A stretch of DNA of 54,847 nt. Origin: an uncultured Oscillibacter sp. Lineage in GTDB: Bacteria; Bacillota; Clostridia; Oscillospirales; Oscillospiraceae. The DNA is taken from the NCBI GenBank assembly GCA_905234565.1, contig CAJOHW010000031.1:1-54847 (forward strand), read 5' to 3'. The position numbers and the translations under genes were made by a program. Under the pieces are notes generated by a model. It was given only the letters and a program-made list of their open reading frames with translations, searched no databases and was not told the origin of the DNA. How positions within the stretch are numbered: position 1 is the stretch's first letter; every line of letters starts with the position of its first letter. Of the stretch, positions 44,130 to 53,548 are shown one piece after another.

Positions 44130-46297
44130 TACCAGTACATCATGTTGCCGGAGGACTGCATTTGCAGAAAGACCTCCATGTCCTCAATGAGCCCGGACTT
44201 GATCTCCACATTATAGGTATCCTGGATCCCCGTCTCCACCCGGACAGGATAGAACCCGTCGGGGATCTCCTCTCCGGCGAACACTCCCTCCACAGCCAGC
44301 TCCGGCACGTCCCGCACATACACCACGGACAGGTTCTCCCCCTCCTCCGTGGACACGGACCGCACTGCCTGGATAGGCACAATCAGGCAGTCCTCACTCT
44401 GGCTGGCAATGAGGGAATAGGTGATCTCACTGTTCACCTGCAAATTCCCCTCGGTGTTGTCGGCGGAGATGACCATGGGATAGGTGGCCACGCCGTTGTT
44501 CACCGTGCTGGACAGGCTGATGCTGTCCACAATGCCCACCGCCGGGGTGTCCCACTGGTTCAAGTCCACCATCATGCCCTTCTGGATATAGGACATATTC
44601 CGGGAATCCACCGTGGCGCTGACCAGAATCGACGACGTGTCCGATACCGCCATAGTTTCTTTGCCAGAGGTGACTTCCTCTCCGATGGAGATGTTCAGTC
44701 CCACGATGAAGCCGTCAATGGGGGCGGTGGCGTTGCACTTTTCCAGTTCCTCCTGGGCCTTGGCCACCTTCTCCTGGGCCTCCGCGACGCCCTTCTCCTG
44801 TTCCGTCACGTTCTTTTGGGCGTCCAGCACCGCTTTCTGCCGCTCCGTCACCGTACGCCTGGCGTCCTCCACCGCCCGCTTCGCGGATTCCACGCCCTTT
44901 CGCGCCGTCTCCACGCCTTTCCGCGCCGTCTCCACGCCCTTCCGCGCCGTCTCCACCGCACGGTTGGCGTCCTCCACCCCTTTCAGGGCCTCGTCCACGG
45001 CGTCGTTGGCGTTGTCCACCGCCTTGCGTTTGTCCTCTACGTTCTTCTCTTTCTCCTCGATCTCGTCTTTCAGTTCGGAGTCGTCCAGGGTCAGGACAAC
45101 CTGCCCCTCCTGGACCGGAAGATAGTCCGCTAAGTACGTGGCAATCACCGCTCCGGCGGCCTTCGCCTTCACGTCCCCTGTGCGGTACCAGTCCAGCTTG
45201 GCGCTCTCATAGGGCAGGGCCTCCTGTCCGTCCACCAGCACCGTGGCGCTGGCTAAGGTCCCCGCCTCCACGGCCCCGGGGTTGTCCATGACGATGTCCA
45301 CGGAGAAGAGCAAAGACCCCTCCGCCGACGGCCGGGCGATCATGTGGACTTCCTCCACCACGCCGTCCAGGGTGTCCATCAGAGAGGGCACCGACACCGA
45401 CGCCGGCTGTCCGGCGTAGATGTCCCCGGCATAGGCATAGCTGTAATACTGGGTCAGGCGCAGTTTCGTGTCGTCCACCAAAGTGGCAATCACCGCGTCC
45501 TCCGCCACCTTGTCCCCGGCCACGTATTTCTTCACGTCTAAGAGCTTTCCCGTGTAGGGGACTTTTACGTCTAAATCCGTACGCTTCGCCTGGGTATCGG
45601 ACAACTCCTTCTGGGCGTCCGCCAAATCCTCCGCCGCGTCCTTCACCCGGTCCCGGGCGGTGTTCACGGCGTCCTGGGCCCGGGTGACGCCCTGACGGGC
45701 GTTGGATACATTCTCCTGGGCGGCGTCCACGTTTTCCAGGGCGGTGTCCACCCCTTCCTCCGCCGACGTGACGTTCTCCTCCGCCGACCGGACCCCTTCC
45801 TCCGCGTTGGTGACGGATTCCTGGGCGTCCCGGACGCTGTTCTGGGCGGTGGTGACGGCGTCCCGGGCTCTTGTCACGCCGTCCTCCGCGTCCGTGACGG
45901 CCTTGCGGGCCTCCTCCGAGTCCAGAATAAACAGAGGATCCCCGGCGGACACCAGGTCCCCCTCCTCCACGAACAGGTCCTGGATGGTGCCGGGGAAGGA
46001 CACAATCACCGTCTCACTGTTTTTGGCCCGGGTCATGCCGCTGCCCTCTACCTTTGAGGTAATGGAGCCGTGGGTGACAAAATCCGTCAGGGGCTGGGAA
46101 CCGCCTCCGCCGCTCCCGCCTCCAAAGGTGCGGAACAAAAACACCCCGATGCCCACAAGAATCACGCCGCCGATGATCAGACGAATGATTCTGCGCCGCT
46201 TTTTCCGTTCCGCGGCGGACAGGGGTTTGCGCTGCTTTTTTCGTTTGCCCTCCGGCGGAGGCGTCAGGACCTCAACGGACGGCGTAGAATCTGCCAT
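44129..46297 (-). CDS. Membrane-fusion/periplasmic-adaptor-like protein (HlyD/MacA family) with two coiled-coil arms
   Basis: This 722-residue protein has a basic cytosolic start, one membrane helix (about 37-58, IIRLIIGGVILVGIGVFLF) and then two adaptor modules in tandem. Module 1: half-lipoyl GTIQDLFVEEGDLVSAGDPL, a heptad-repeat coiled coil of about 105 residues (VTDAEDG-VTRARDA-VTTAQNS type), and lipoyl return VPYTGKLLDVKKYVAGDKVA. Module 2: VQEGQVVLTLDDSELKDEIE, a second coil of about 110 residues with exact VETARKG repeats, and lipoyl return APIDGFIVGLNISIGEEVTS. A beta-barrel and membrane-proximal domain end the protein. It partners the MacB-type ATPase and permease downstream. It is longer than usual MacA-like adaptors (about 380-450). 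Confidence 0.9.
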   Translation of the reverse strand: MADSTPSVEVLTPPPEGKRKKQRKPLSAAERKKRRRIIRLIIGGVILVGIGVFLFRTFGGGSGGGGSQPLTDFVTHGSITSKVEGSGMTRAKNSETVIVSFPGTIQDLFVEEGDLVSAGDPLFILDSEEARKAVTDAEDGVTRARDAVTTAQNSVRDAQESVTNAEEGVRSAEENVTSAEEGVDTALENVDAAQENVSNARQGVTRAQDAVNTARDRVKDAAEDLADAQKELSDTQAKRTDLDVKVPYTGKLLDVKKYVAGDKVAEDAVIATLVDDTKLRLTQYYSYAYAGDIYAGQPASVSVPSLMDTLDGVVEEVHMIARPSAEGSLLFSVDIVMDNPGAVEAGTLASATVLVDGQEALPYESAKLDWYRTGDVKAKAAGAVIATYLADYLPVQEGQVVLTLDDSELKDEIEEKEKNVEDKRKAVDNANDAVDEALKGVEDANRAVETARKGVETARKGVETARKGVESAKRAVEDARRTVTERQKAVLDAQKNVTEQEKGVAEAQEKVAKAQEELEKCNATAPIDGFIVGLNISIGEEVTSGKETMAVSDTSSILVSATVDSRNMSYIQKGMMVDLNQWDTPAVGIVDSISLSSTVNNGVATYPMVISADNTEGNLQVNSEITYSLIASQSEDCLIVPIQAVRSVSTEEGENLSVVYVRDVPELAVEGVFAGEEIPDGFYPVRVETGIQDTYNVEIKSGLIEDMEVFLQMQSSGNMMYW

Positions 46298-46329
46298 GGG
46301 AAATTCTCCTTTGCTGTGAGACTTGTAAA

Positions 46330-46458
46330 GCGCGGCCTGCCAAAACGGGGGGTTTCCTTGTGAACGATAAGATTTGCCATCCGCTGCCGTGCCAGCGGCC
46401 TAAAATGCGGCAAATCTGAAAGAGCGCGAGTAAAAATAGGAAACCCGGCAGGCGCGCC
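46330..46458. repeat. Nested inverted repeat upstream of the export operon (structured leader or MITE-like element)
   Basis: Four arms pair in strict nesting: GCGCGGCCTGCC (46330) with 46447-46457, GGGTTTCCT (46350) with 46438-46446, GATTTGCC (46371) with 46409-46416, and CCGCTG (46381) with 46393-46398. This is 33-63 bp upstream of the adaptor ATG at its near edge. A possible promoter on the minus strand (TTGTCA near 46512, 18 bp, TGTATT) would place the whole structure in the 5' leader. No gene lies in 46298-46563. Confidence 0.65.
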
Positions 46459-46563
46459 GTGGGATTCGTACCCTATACAGTAATACACCGCCGCGCCGGA
46501 TTCAATGACAAATCGGTAACAATTTTGGGAAACATCTCCTAATGCCGGACATATGATAAAACG

Positions 46564-46601
46564 AAAAAATCCGGCCCGGGGTTTCTCCCGCACCGGATTT
46601 C
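46564..46601 (-). terminator. Terminator of the mazEF pair
   Basis: On the minus strand AAATCCGG-T-GCGGG pairs with CCCCG-G-GCCGGATTT and is followed by further T residues. It begins 18 bp after the toxin stop codon. Confidence 0.8.
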
Positions 46602-46618
46602 ATTGTTCCGTGGAAGTC

Positions 46619-46966
46619 TCAATCCAACAGAGATTTCAAAATATCCCGGACCTCAGAAATCACCGCCTCAGAGGCCCGATCCTTCCAGTGGGCGTTGCGT
46701 GCCCGGAGATCCAGCGCCTTGGCCTGTTCACAGACCACAAATCCAGTGGTATTTCGGCTGCCGCTGTCTAAGGGTACATGGAGAGGGAAGCCGCTGTCAG
46801 TACTGGTGATGGGACAAACCATGGTAATGCCGCCCCGGATCAGCGCGTGGGCATCATTACCCCAGACCACCAGGGCGGGACGGCGCTTCGTAATCTCTTT
46901 CCCGGCCTGGGGCTCCATATCGATCCATACAATATCCCCCTGCCTGGGCTGGTATTCCTGTGTCAC
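46619..46966 (-). CDS. mazF: MazF/PemK-family endoribonuclease toxin
   Basis: This 115-residue protein has the PemK/MazF fold: RQGDIVWIDMEPQAGKEITK, RPALVVWGNDAHALIRGG, the conserved strand MVCPITSTDSGFPLHVPL and a basic C-terminal helix region. It cleaves mRNA at short motifs when free. The start is a GTG at 46964-46966 that overlaps the antitoxin stop (GTGA), preceded by GGAAAGGAA. A terminator follows. Confidence 0.9.
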   Translation of the reverse strand: MTQEYQPRQGDIVWIDMEPQAGKEITKRRPALVVWGNDAHALIRGGITMVCPITSTDSGFPLHVPLDSGSRNTTGFVVCEQAKALDLRARNAHWKDRASEAVISEVRDILKSLLD

Positions 46967-47217
46967 AGCAATTCCTTTCCCACGCGCTCCCCGGTGTCCC
47001 ACTCCTCCGCCTGATAGTCCCCGGTATATCCGGTAAACCTGTCCTTCAGAGATTTGTATGGGCTTGCGTGGTCCTTTTCTATGACAATAGCGCCTGTTTC
47101 ATTCACCCGCAGCACAACAGGCTGATGTTCCGCAAAGGATAATTCTTCCAGAAGTTTTTTCGGAAGCCGGACAGCATGACTGTTGCCCAGCGTGAACAGC
47201 GTGGTCTGAAACGTCAT
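46963..47217 (-). CDS. mazE: MazE/AbrB-type antitoxin
   Basis: This 84-residue protein has an N-terminal AbrB/MazE hairpin domain (TLFTLGNSHAVRLPKKLLEE) and an acidic, flexible tail (YTGDYQAEEWDTGERVGKEL) for toxin neutralisation. The ATG at 47215-47217 follows GAAGGGGTG. The pair is transcribed from a clear promoter upstream and overlaps the toxin by four bases. Confidence 0.9.
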   Translation of the reverse strand: MTFQTTLFTLGNSHAVRLPKKLLEELSFAEHQPVVLRVNETGAIVIEKDHASPYKSLKDRFTGYTGDYQAEEWDTGERVGKELL

Positions 47218-47273
47218 CACGGTTTTCACCCCTTCCAACGCGGTCAAAAACGGGATATTCAAGGGATATCCGT

Positions 47274-47302
47274 ATCATACCACAGGAAAGCCCCGGGGTC
47301 AA
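47274..47302 (-). promoter_or_regulatory. Promoter of mazEF
   Basis: The minus strand has TTGACC (47297-47302), a 17-bp spacer ending in TGG, and TATGAT (47274-47279), an extended -10 type promoter about 57 bp upstream of mazE. A direct AAGGGATATCC-like palindromic patch downstream may be the autoregulatory operator. Confidence 0.82.
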
Positions 47303-47311
47303 GAGAAGTGC

Positions 47312-47336
47312 CCTCCCCCGGAAAATCCGGGAGAGG
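47312..47336. terminator. Hairpin after the large repeat-protein gene
   Basis: CCTCCCCCGGA pairs with TCCGGGAGAGG around a short loop, about 43 bp beyond the stop at 47379 and just upstream of the mazEF promoter. The U-tract is poor, so it is a weak terminator at best. Confidence 0.5.
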
Positions 47337-47378
47337 ACAGGAGTTCTCTATTTATTTTCCTTTCGGCGTTTTTCGCCC

Positions 47379-50300
47379 TTATGCGTCCCAGGATGCGTCC
47401 ACGGCGGGGGCCAGGGGCCGGAACGCGGCGTCCAGGGTCAGGAACTTGGCGCTGACAGCTTCCTCCGGCGCGGTGACGGAGGCGCTGTCCGGCGCGTCCA
47501 GGGCAGTTTTCGCGTCCAGCGCGACTTTCTGGATGGACAGCATCCGTCCGCCGTCGCCGTAGAAGGCGCACCAGAGGGCGTATGCCTGATCCTCCGGCGG
47601 CGTCAGCACCGCCGTTTTCAGGGTGTCCCTGTCGGCGTCCAGAATCGTGACGGCCAGCCCCTCGGGCCGTTCCTCGTCTATGGCAAGATAGACCGTCACG
47701 TCCACATCTTCCTCCGGCATATCAAAGGATACCGCGTAGCCGTCCTCTCCGGCGTTGGCATAGGCCTCCACCGGTCCGCCAGAAACCGTCTCGGCCATTA
47801 TCCGGTCAAAGTGATATCCCGCCACCAGCGGGGCCAAGAAGGACACGGGGTTCCCGGCGGCGGTGACGTAGTTCTCCCCGTACACCAGTTTCTCAATCCC
47901 CTCGGCGTCCACGGTGTAGACCGTCAGGGCGGCGGTGTACTGTTCCGGGGTCTCCGCATCGGCGGCATAGAACACACTGACAGTGACATTGTCCTCCGGC
48001 ATGGGGAAGGACACGATATAGCCGTCTCCATCCGTTTCCAAGGCAAGCTCCACCGTCTCTCCGCCGTCCGTCACGGCCTGCGTAGCCGTCCTCAGAATCC
48101 AGAATCCGGAAAGGAACTCCCTCCCCGGCATAGTAATTGTCCAGCGCCGTTCTCTCGTGTTCCCACGGCTCTCCGCCGTCCTCCTGGCGGTACACCACCA
48201 CCACAGGGGTGTACTGCTTCGGCGCGGGGATAGCCGCAAAGTACCAGTAGATGGTGACGTTGTCCTTGGGCATCGTGAAGGACGCCACATAGCCGTCCTC
48301 CGTATCGCCCCAGGTGAAGTCCTCCACCGCCTCTCCGCCGTCCGTCACGGCGTCCACGCTGGACACCCGGCAGTCCGTCTCAAAGTCCACTTCAAATACG
48401 GCGTCCTCTCCGGGGGCGTACTCCTTCTCCACCGGCTCCCGGGGCAGAATCATGCCGTCCGCATCCGGCGCGTACACCACCAGCGTGGCCGTATAGGCGT
48501 CCGGCTCCGGGGTCTCCTCATCGGCGGCATAGAACACGCTGACGGTGACATTGTCCTCCGGCATGGGGAAGGACACGATATAGCCGTCTCCATCCGTTTC
48601 CAAGGCAAGCTCCACCGTCTCTCCGCCGTCCGTCACGGCCTGCCAGAATCCAGAATCTGGAAAGGAACTCCCTCCCCGGCATAGTAATTGTCCAACGCCG
48701 TTCTCTCGTGTTCCCACGGCTCCCCGCCATCCTCCTGGCGGTACACCACCACCACAGGGGTGTACTGCTTCGGCTCCGGGGTCTCGTCCGCCTCATAGTA
48801 CAGGGAAACGGTGACATTCTCCCCCGGCATGAGGAAGGAAGCCGTATAGCCTCCCCCCTCATCCGCGCTCTCCTCCACGCTGACTTCCAGCGCCTGGCCG
48901 GATTCCGTCACCGCCTCGGCGGAGGCGTACAGCAGTTTCTCCTCCCCGTCAAATTCCACGTTGGGGAACCAGAAGGACACGGTTTTCTCAGGAGTGAGGC
49001 TGGAGAGTTCCCGAGTGGACAGTTCCCTGGTCTCCTCCTCATCCACACGGTAAGTGATCACTTCCGCCGTATACGTCTCCGGATCCGGCTCCTCTCCGCC
49101 GCCGTAGAAGATTTTGACGGTAATGTCCTCCTCCGGCATGGTGAAGCTCAGATACAAAAGATTCTCCGTCTCCTCTGTGTCCCCAGGTTTCACTTCCGCC
49201 GCCACCGGCTGTCCGGAAGCCGTCTCCGCCTGGGCGGAGGTGAAGGGCAGGCCGCTGTCCTCTACGGCGGGAAGTTCAATGAGGGGAATATTCCGGGCGG
49301 GGATGTCGTATTGGATCTCCTCCTGCTCCCCGTCCTTGGGGCAGATCACCACCGTGGCGGTGTAGACGCCCACCACATACTGGCACTGGATCGTGACGTT
49401 CTCCTCCGGCATGGTGAAGGAGATCACAGCGCCGTCCTCTCTCTGTTCCACGTCAATGTCAAAGTTGTCTCCCGTGTCCGTAACGTAGGCCCCCGCGTCA
49501 AAGAAGAACAATCCATCCTGGATCACAGCGGGCACAGAGAGGGAGACGGGGTCCCCGGCCTCATAGGGCAGCTGTTCCGGATCCTCATGGGCAAATGCGC
49601 CGTCCTTGTCCACCCACCAGTTCACCAGGGTGACGATGTAGTGTTCCGGCTGCGGCGTCTCGTCCCCCTTGAGGTAGATCCGCACGGTTACGTCCGTCTC
49701 CGGCATGGTAAAGCGGATAACAGTAAACCCGGTCTCCTCCGCGTCCCTGTCCAGCATCAGATCCGCTGCCGCCGGATCGGTCTCATAGCCCGCCAGACGT
49801 GCCGCGTCCGCGTCGGGGACGCCCAGGATCACGGGCTTGTTTTCCTCAATTTCCAAATCGTAAGACTTGTCCCTATCCAGGGTATCTCCCGCCTCGGTGC
49901 GGGTGTAGTACTCCACAAACACCGTGTGTTTCTCCGGCTCCGGTTCCGGAGGGGTGTTGTCCTGATAGTACAGGGTCAGCGTCACGTCCGCGTCGGGCAT
50001 TGTAAAGGTATAGACCCCGGAGGCGTCCAGATCCGTCTCCTCCCCGTCCCGGAGGAAGCGGAAGCCCTCTTTCAGGTACTCTCCCGGCACCGTGACGCTG
50101 GCCTCTGTCTCCGCGTCAAAGGTGGACACGGAGGTGAACTTTTCCTGGTCCTCCCCTGTCTCCGTCTCACGGTACACCGTTAAGGTCACCGTATGGGTTT
50201 TGGGGGCGGGGATCTCATCCGGGGCAAAGGTCACGTCGATGTTGATGGCGCTCTCCGGCATGGTAAAGGTAATCGTATAGCCCCTGTCGTCCTGATCCCG

Positions 50301-51659
50301 GGCGGCCACCACCACCGGGTCCGTCTCCACGGACTGGATATGGCTCCCTTCCAGGAAGGGGATCCGCAGCGTCACGGCGCTGCCGGACAGGTACTCATTG
50401 CTCTCACTGGTCCAGTGATTCTCCCTGCCATCCTTGTCCAGATAGTGGACCGTCAATGCGGCGGTAAAGTTCTTCGGCTCCGTCAGATCTTCCTGGGAGG
50501 GAGAGAGAATGCTCCCGTCCCCATAGCTGCTCTCCACATTGGTATAGTACACCGTGACGGACTTGTTCCCCTCGTCCCGGAAGGAGATGGAATAGCCGTC
50601 ATACTCCGGCAGCGGTGTGACGCCCTTGAGGAACAGATGGTCCGGATAGCCGGTGGCGTAGGAGATGCTGGTGCGTCCGCCGCCCAGGTCGATTTTCTCA
50701 TAACCGTCGCAGTTGGTGATATCCGCCAGATACCATTTGCCGTTGAACAGCACGTGGTTCCACATATGGGGTCCGGAACTGTTGGAGGTGGTCAGATCTC
50801 CCTCCACCAGGTGGCACTCCGTGTCCCCCTCAAAGTCCGTCAGATCACACAGGTACTTGAAGGCCTTGGCGTAGCCCTCACAGACCACGTTGGTGTCCGG
50901 GTCCCCGTCGAACACGTAGATCAGCTGCCAGGGGTTTCCAAAAGCCATACTGACATCGGATGCGGCATCGTAGTTATACTCCACCCGGTTCTCGATTTCC
51001 ATTTTATAGGCCCAGAGCAGGTCATAATCCGGCAGCCCCGCGTAGTTGTTCACAATGCCCTGGGCCACGTCGGCGGTCCGCGCCGCGGCCTGGGCCAGTT
51101 CAGCGTTGACGGTGTACAAGGGTTCCTCCGCCTCCGGGTCTAAATAGTCCTCCGACACGCACAGAGCCACAGAGCCGCTGGCAAAGCGGGTGTCGGAGAT
51201 GGAAACCTCTTGCAAGCCCACGCCGCTGGTCTTGTCATACCAGTACAGCGCATAGGGGAAGTCGTCCATCAGGGCGCTCATGACGGCTCTCAGATTCAAG
51301 TTTCCCCGGAGATCGCTGGCGGCGAAGGGGGGATCAAAGCTGTCGAAGGTTCTGCCTTCCAGTTCAATCTTGGTGGAAGAGCGATCCCCGGCGGCGATCT
51401 GGGCGATGGCGGGGACCAGCAGGTTGTAGAAGGCCCGGTTGACCCCTTCCAGGTAGGAGCCAGAGCTTCCCTGCAAGACCGCTCCCCGTCCGCTGAGGGA
51501 TTCCAGCCAGCCCAGGAACAGATCCTCCCCGGGGTCCGCCTGTACGCCGCCGGAAGCCGCTTCCAAGGGCTGGAGGTCCTCCGGCTCCTCCGCCCGGGCG
51601 GGTGCCGCTCCCAGCAGCATGGCGGCGCACAGCGCAATGCTGATGAGCCTGCGTTTCAT
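47379..51659 (-). pseudogene. Large secreted transglutaminase-like protein with about ten beta repeats, broken by two compensating frameshifts
   Basis: The protein starts with a signal peptide (MKRRLISIALCAAMLLGAAP). An N-terminal domain of about 370 residues contains a transglutaminase/papain-like core: Cys in NVVCEGYAKAFKYLC, His in GPHMWNHVLFNGKWYLADIT and a following Asp. Then come about ten repeats of about 90 residues, each ending in a (S/T)FTMPE-x-(N/D)VT-(V)-x-YY strand pair, like bacterial surface B-repeats. Frame 1 ends at 48633 within repeat 7 (QILDSGRP). Repeats 7b-9a are in another frame, and repeat 9b to the end (47379) is back in frame 1. The two breaks, near 48660 and 48100, occur at the same place in two nearly identical repeats that differ by 11 bp. 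No LPXTG or SLH anchor is seen. AAAAGGAGG precedes the ATG. Confidence 0.82.
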
Positions 51660-51688
51660 AATTTTTCCTCCTTTTCGGTTTTACGCGC

Positions 51689-51714
51689 ACTCCCTCCCCG
51701 GGCGGGGAGGGAGT
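51689..51714. repeat. Perfect palindromic hairpin in the leader of the repeat-protein gene
   Basis: ACTCCCTCCCC pairs with GGGGAGGGAGT around GGGC, about 30 bp upstream of the start codon at 51659. It may be a terminator-like or REP-like element; it has no T-run. Confidence 0.55.
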
Positions 51715-51738
51715 GTAAGTAAAGATATGTGTTTCCAA

Positions 51739-51766
51739 CCCCTTCCGGCGGTGCCGGAAGGAGGGG
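51739..51766. repeat. Second palindromic hairpin, downstream of pta
   Basis: CCTTCCGGC pairs with GCCGGAAGG around GGT, with an outer CCCC/GGGG match. On the minus strand it lies 54 bp past the pta stop codon, preceded by a T-rich stretch. It can act as the pta transcript end. Its CCTTCC core resembles the repeat at 25710-25849. Confidence 0.55.
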
Positions 51767-51819
51767 GAAAGCAAAAAGAAAGCAAATTGTAAGAATCGAG
51801 CCTGTGTGCGCCGGACCGC

Positions 51820-52800
51820 TTAATCCTCCGCAAGTCCCGCGGTAATGAGGGCCATGGAGTAGACCTCCTGGCCGTTGCAGCCCCGGGACAGGTCGTTGAT
51901 GGGGGCGTTGAGGCCCTGAAGGATGGGGCCGTAGGCGTCGAAATTGCCCAGGCGCTGGGCGATCTTGTAGCCGATGTTTCCGGCGTTGATGTCGGGGAAA
52001 ATAAAGGTGTTGGCGTGGCCGGCCACGGGGGAGTCGGGGCACTTGGTCCGGGCCACCCGGGGGGACACGGCGGCGTCGAACTGCAGCTCGCCCTCCATGG
52101 GGGTGTCGGGCATCAGGGCCTGGGCCTTCTTGCAGGCGTTGCGCATCATGTCCACGTCCTCGCCCTTGCCGGAACCCAGGGTGGAGTAGCTCAGGAAGGC
52201 CACCTTCGGGTCCACGCCAAAGAGCCGGGCGGTCTTGGCGGTCTCCATGGCGATCTCCACCAGTTGGTCCTCATTGGGCTTGATGTTGATGGCGCAGTCC
52301 GCCATGGCCAGGACCTCCCGGTCGCCGGTGGCGGAGGAACGGACCAGAATGAAGCAGGAGGAGACGATCTTGTTGCCGGGTTTCGTCTTGACCAGCTGCA
52401 GCGCGGGGCGGACGGTATCGGCGGTGGAGTAGGTGGCGCCGCCCAGCAGGGCGTCGGCGCAGCCCATGGCCACCAGCATGGTGCCGAAGTAGTTGGCGTG
52501 GCGCAGGGCGTCCCGGCACTGGTCCTCGGTCATCTTGCCCTTGCGCAGTTCCACCATGAGCTTGACCATGTCGTCCATCTTGGGATAGTTGTTGGGATCC
52601 CGGATGTCGGCCCCCCGGATGTTGAAGCCGGCCTCTTCCGCGGCGGCGGCGATCTCGTCGGGGTTGCCCACCAGCATGGGGGTCAGGAAGGTACCGGACA
52701 GCAGCCGGGCAGAGGCCTCCAGGATTCTGGGGTCCGTGCCCTCCGTGAAAACGATGCGGCGGGGATGGGCTTTCAGCTTTTTGATTAGGAATTCAAACAT
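51820..52800 (-). CDS. pta: Phosphate acetyltransferase
   Basis: This 326-residue short-form Pta interconverts acetyl-CoA and acetyl phosphate for acetate production. It starts MFEFLIKKLKAHPRRIVFTE and contains GKMTEDQCRDALRHANYFGT, ADALLGGATYSTADTVRPAL, LSYSTLGSGKGEDVDMMRNA and the C-terminal GNIGYKIAQRLGNFDAYGPI block. The length matches clostridial Pta (about 325-335) without the long N-terminal domain of enterobacteria. ackA is not adjacent. GAGGAGGAACG precedes the ATG and a strong promoter lies upstream. Confidence 0.97.
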   Translation of the reverse strand: MFEFLIKKLKAHPRRIVFTEGTDPRILEASARLLSGTFLTPMLVGNPDEIAAAAEEAGFNIRGADIRDPNNYPKMDDMVKLMVELRKGKMTEDQCRDALRHANYFGTMLVAMGCADALLGGATYSTADTVRPALQLVKTKPGNKIVSSCFILVRSSATGDREVLAMADCAINIKPNEDQLVEIAMETAKTARLFGVDPKVAFLSYSTLGSGKGEDVDMMRNACKKAQALMPDTPMEGELQFDAAVSPRVARTKCPDSPVAGHANTFIFPDINAGNIGYKIAQRLGNFDAYGPILQGLNAPINDLSRGCNGQEVYSMALITAGLAED

Positions 52801-52834
52801 GGGGCGTTCCTCCTCATCACAATGCTATGAGCAT

Positions 52835-52863
52835 ATTATACAACTTCGGAAAGATCCGGTCAA
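52835..52863 (-). promoter_or_regulatory. Promoter of pta
   Basis: The minus strand has TTGACC (52858-52863), a 17-bp spacer and TATAAT (52835-52840), giving a leader of about 30 nt. An AATGCTATGAGCAT imperfect palindrome lies between the -10 box and the ribosome-binding site. Confidence 0.88.
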
Positions 52864-53077
52864 TCTTTTTTTCCCGGTTTCGGCGGATTTTTCCTCTCCC
52901 CACGCCGTCAGCGCCCCGGTTCCGGCCAAATTCCCCCGGCTCTTTTCACAAACCTGTTACAAACCAGTTGACAAACCCACAAAAAGCTGGTATACTCACT
53001 CAGACACGGATGAATTCCCCGCGCTCTCTCCGGTTTCCGGCTGTCCCCTTTGGCAGGCGCATGAGTTGCGGGCATAC

Positions 53078-53152
53078 GCAGGTGTAGCACAATGGTCAGG
53101 GCACCAGCCTTCCAAGCTGGGGATGCGAGTTCGATTCTCGTCACCTGCTCCA
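53078..53152 (+). tRNA. tRNA-Gly (anticodon TCC)
   Basis: The acceptor stem GCAGGTG/CACCTGC, D-arm, anticodon stem CCAGC/GCTGG with loop CTTCCAA, T-loop GTTCGATTC and encoded CCA are all visible. The anticodon TCC reads GGA and GGG codons. It is first in a run of five plus-strand tRNA genes. Confidence 0.97.
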
Positions 53153-53167
53153 AGGCCCCCTTCATTT

Positions 53168-53244
53168 GCGCCAGTAGCTCATCTGGATAGAGCAACTGCC
53201 TTCTAAGCAGTAGGTAGGGGGTTCGAGTCCCTTCTGGCGTACCA
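53168..53244 (+). tRNA. tRNA-Arg (anticodon TCT)
   Basis: Acceptor stem GCGCCAG/CTGGCGT (with a terminal G-T pair), anticodon stem CTGCC/AAGCAG region with loop CTTCTAA, T-loop GTTCGAGTC and encoded CCA. It reads AGA and AGG. Confidence 0.95.
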
Positions 53245-53283
53245 GTTTCCCTTCGGTTTCCCGGCCCCAAGGCGGCCCGGTAT

Positions 53284-53360
53284 GGTGGGTGTAGTTCAAT
53301 TGGCAGAGCACCGGATTGTGGTTCCGGGCGTTGTGGGTTCAAGTCCCATCACCCACCCCA
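53284..53360 (+). tRNA. tRNA-His (anticodon GTG)
   Basis: Acceptor stem GTGGGTG/CACCCAC with the extra G at -1 (53284) opposite discriminator C, diagnostic for tRNA-His. The anticodon loop is TTGTGGT and CCA is encoded. Confidence 0.96.
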
Positions 53361-53405
53361 TTTTTTCTCCCGGGGGATTCGCTGTCTGGATCCCCCGCTT
53401 TCTAT

Positions 53406-53480
53406 TGGGGCGTAGCCAAGTGGTAAGGCAAGGGACTTTGACTCCCTCATCCGCTGGTTCAAGTCCAGCCGTCCCAGCCA
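53406..53480 (+). tRNA. tRNA-Gln (anticodon TTG)
   Basis: Acceptor stem TGGGGCG/CGTCCCA with the U1-A72 pair characteristic of tRNA-Gln, discriminator G, anticodon stem AGGGA/TCCCT with loop CTTTGAC, and encoded CCA. Confidence 0.96.
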
Positions 53481-53548
53481 GACCCCTCCCGTCCCTCCTT
53501 CCGGGCCGGTGTCCATACAGTTCCACATCCGCGAGAGTCATCACAATC

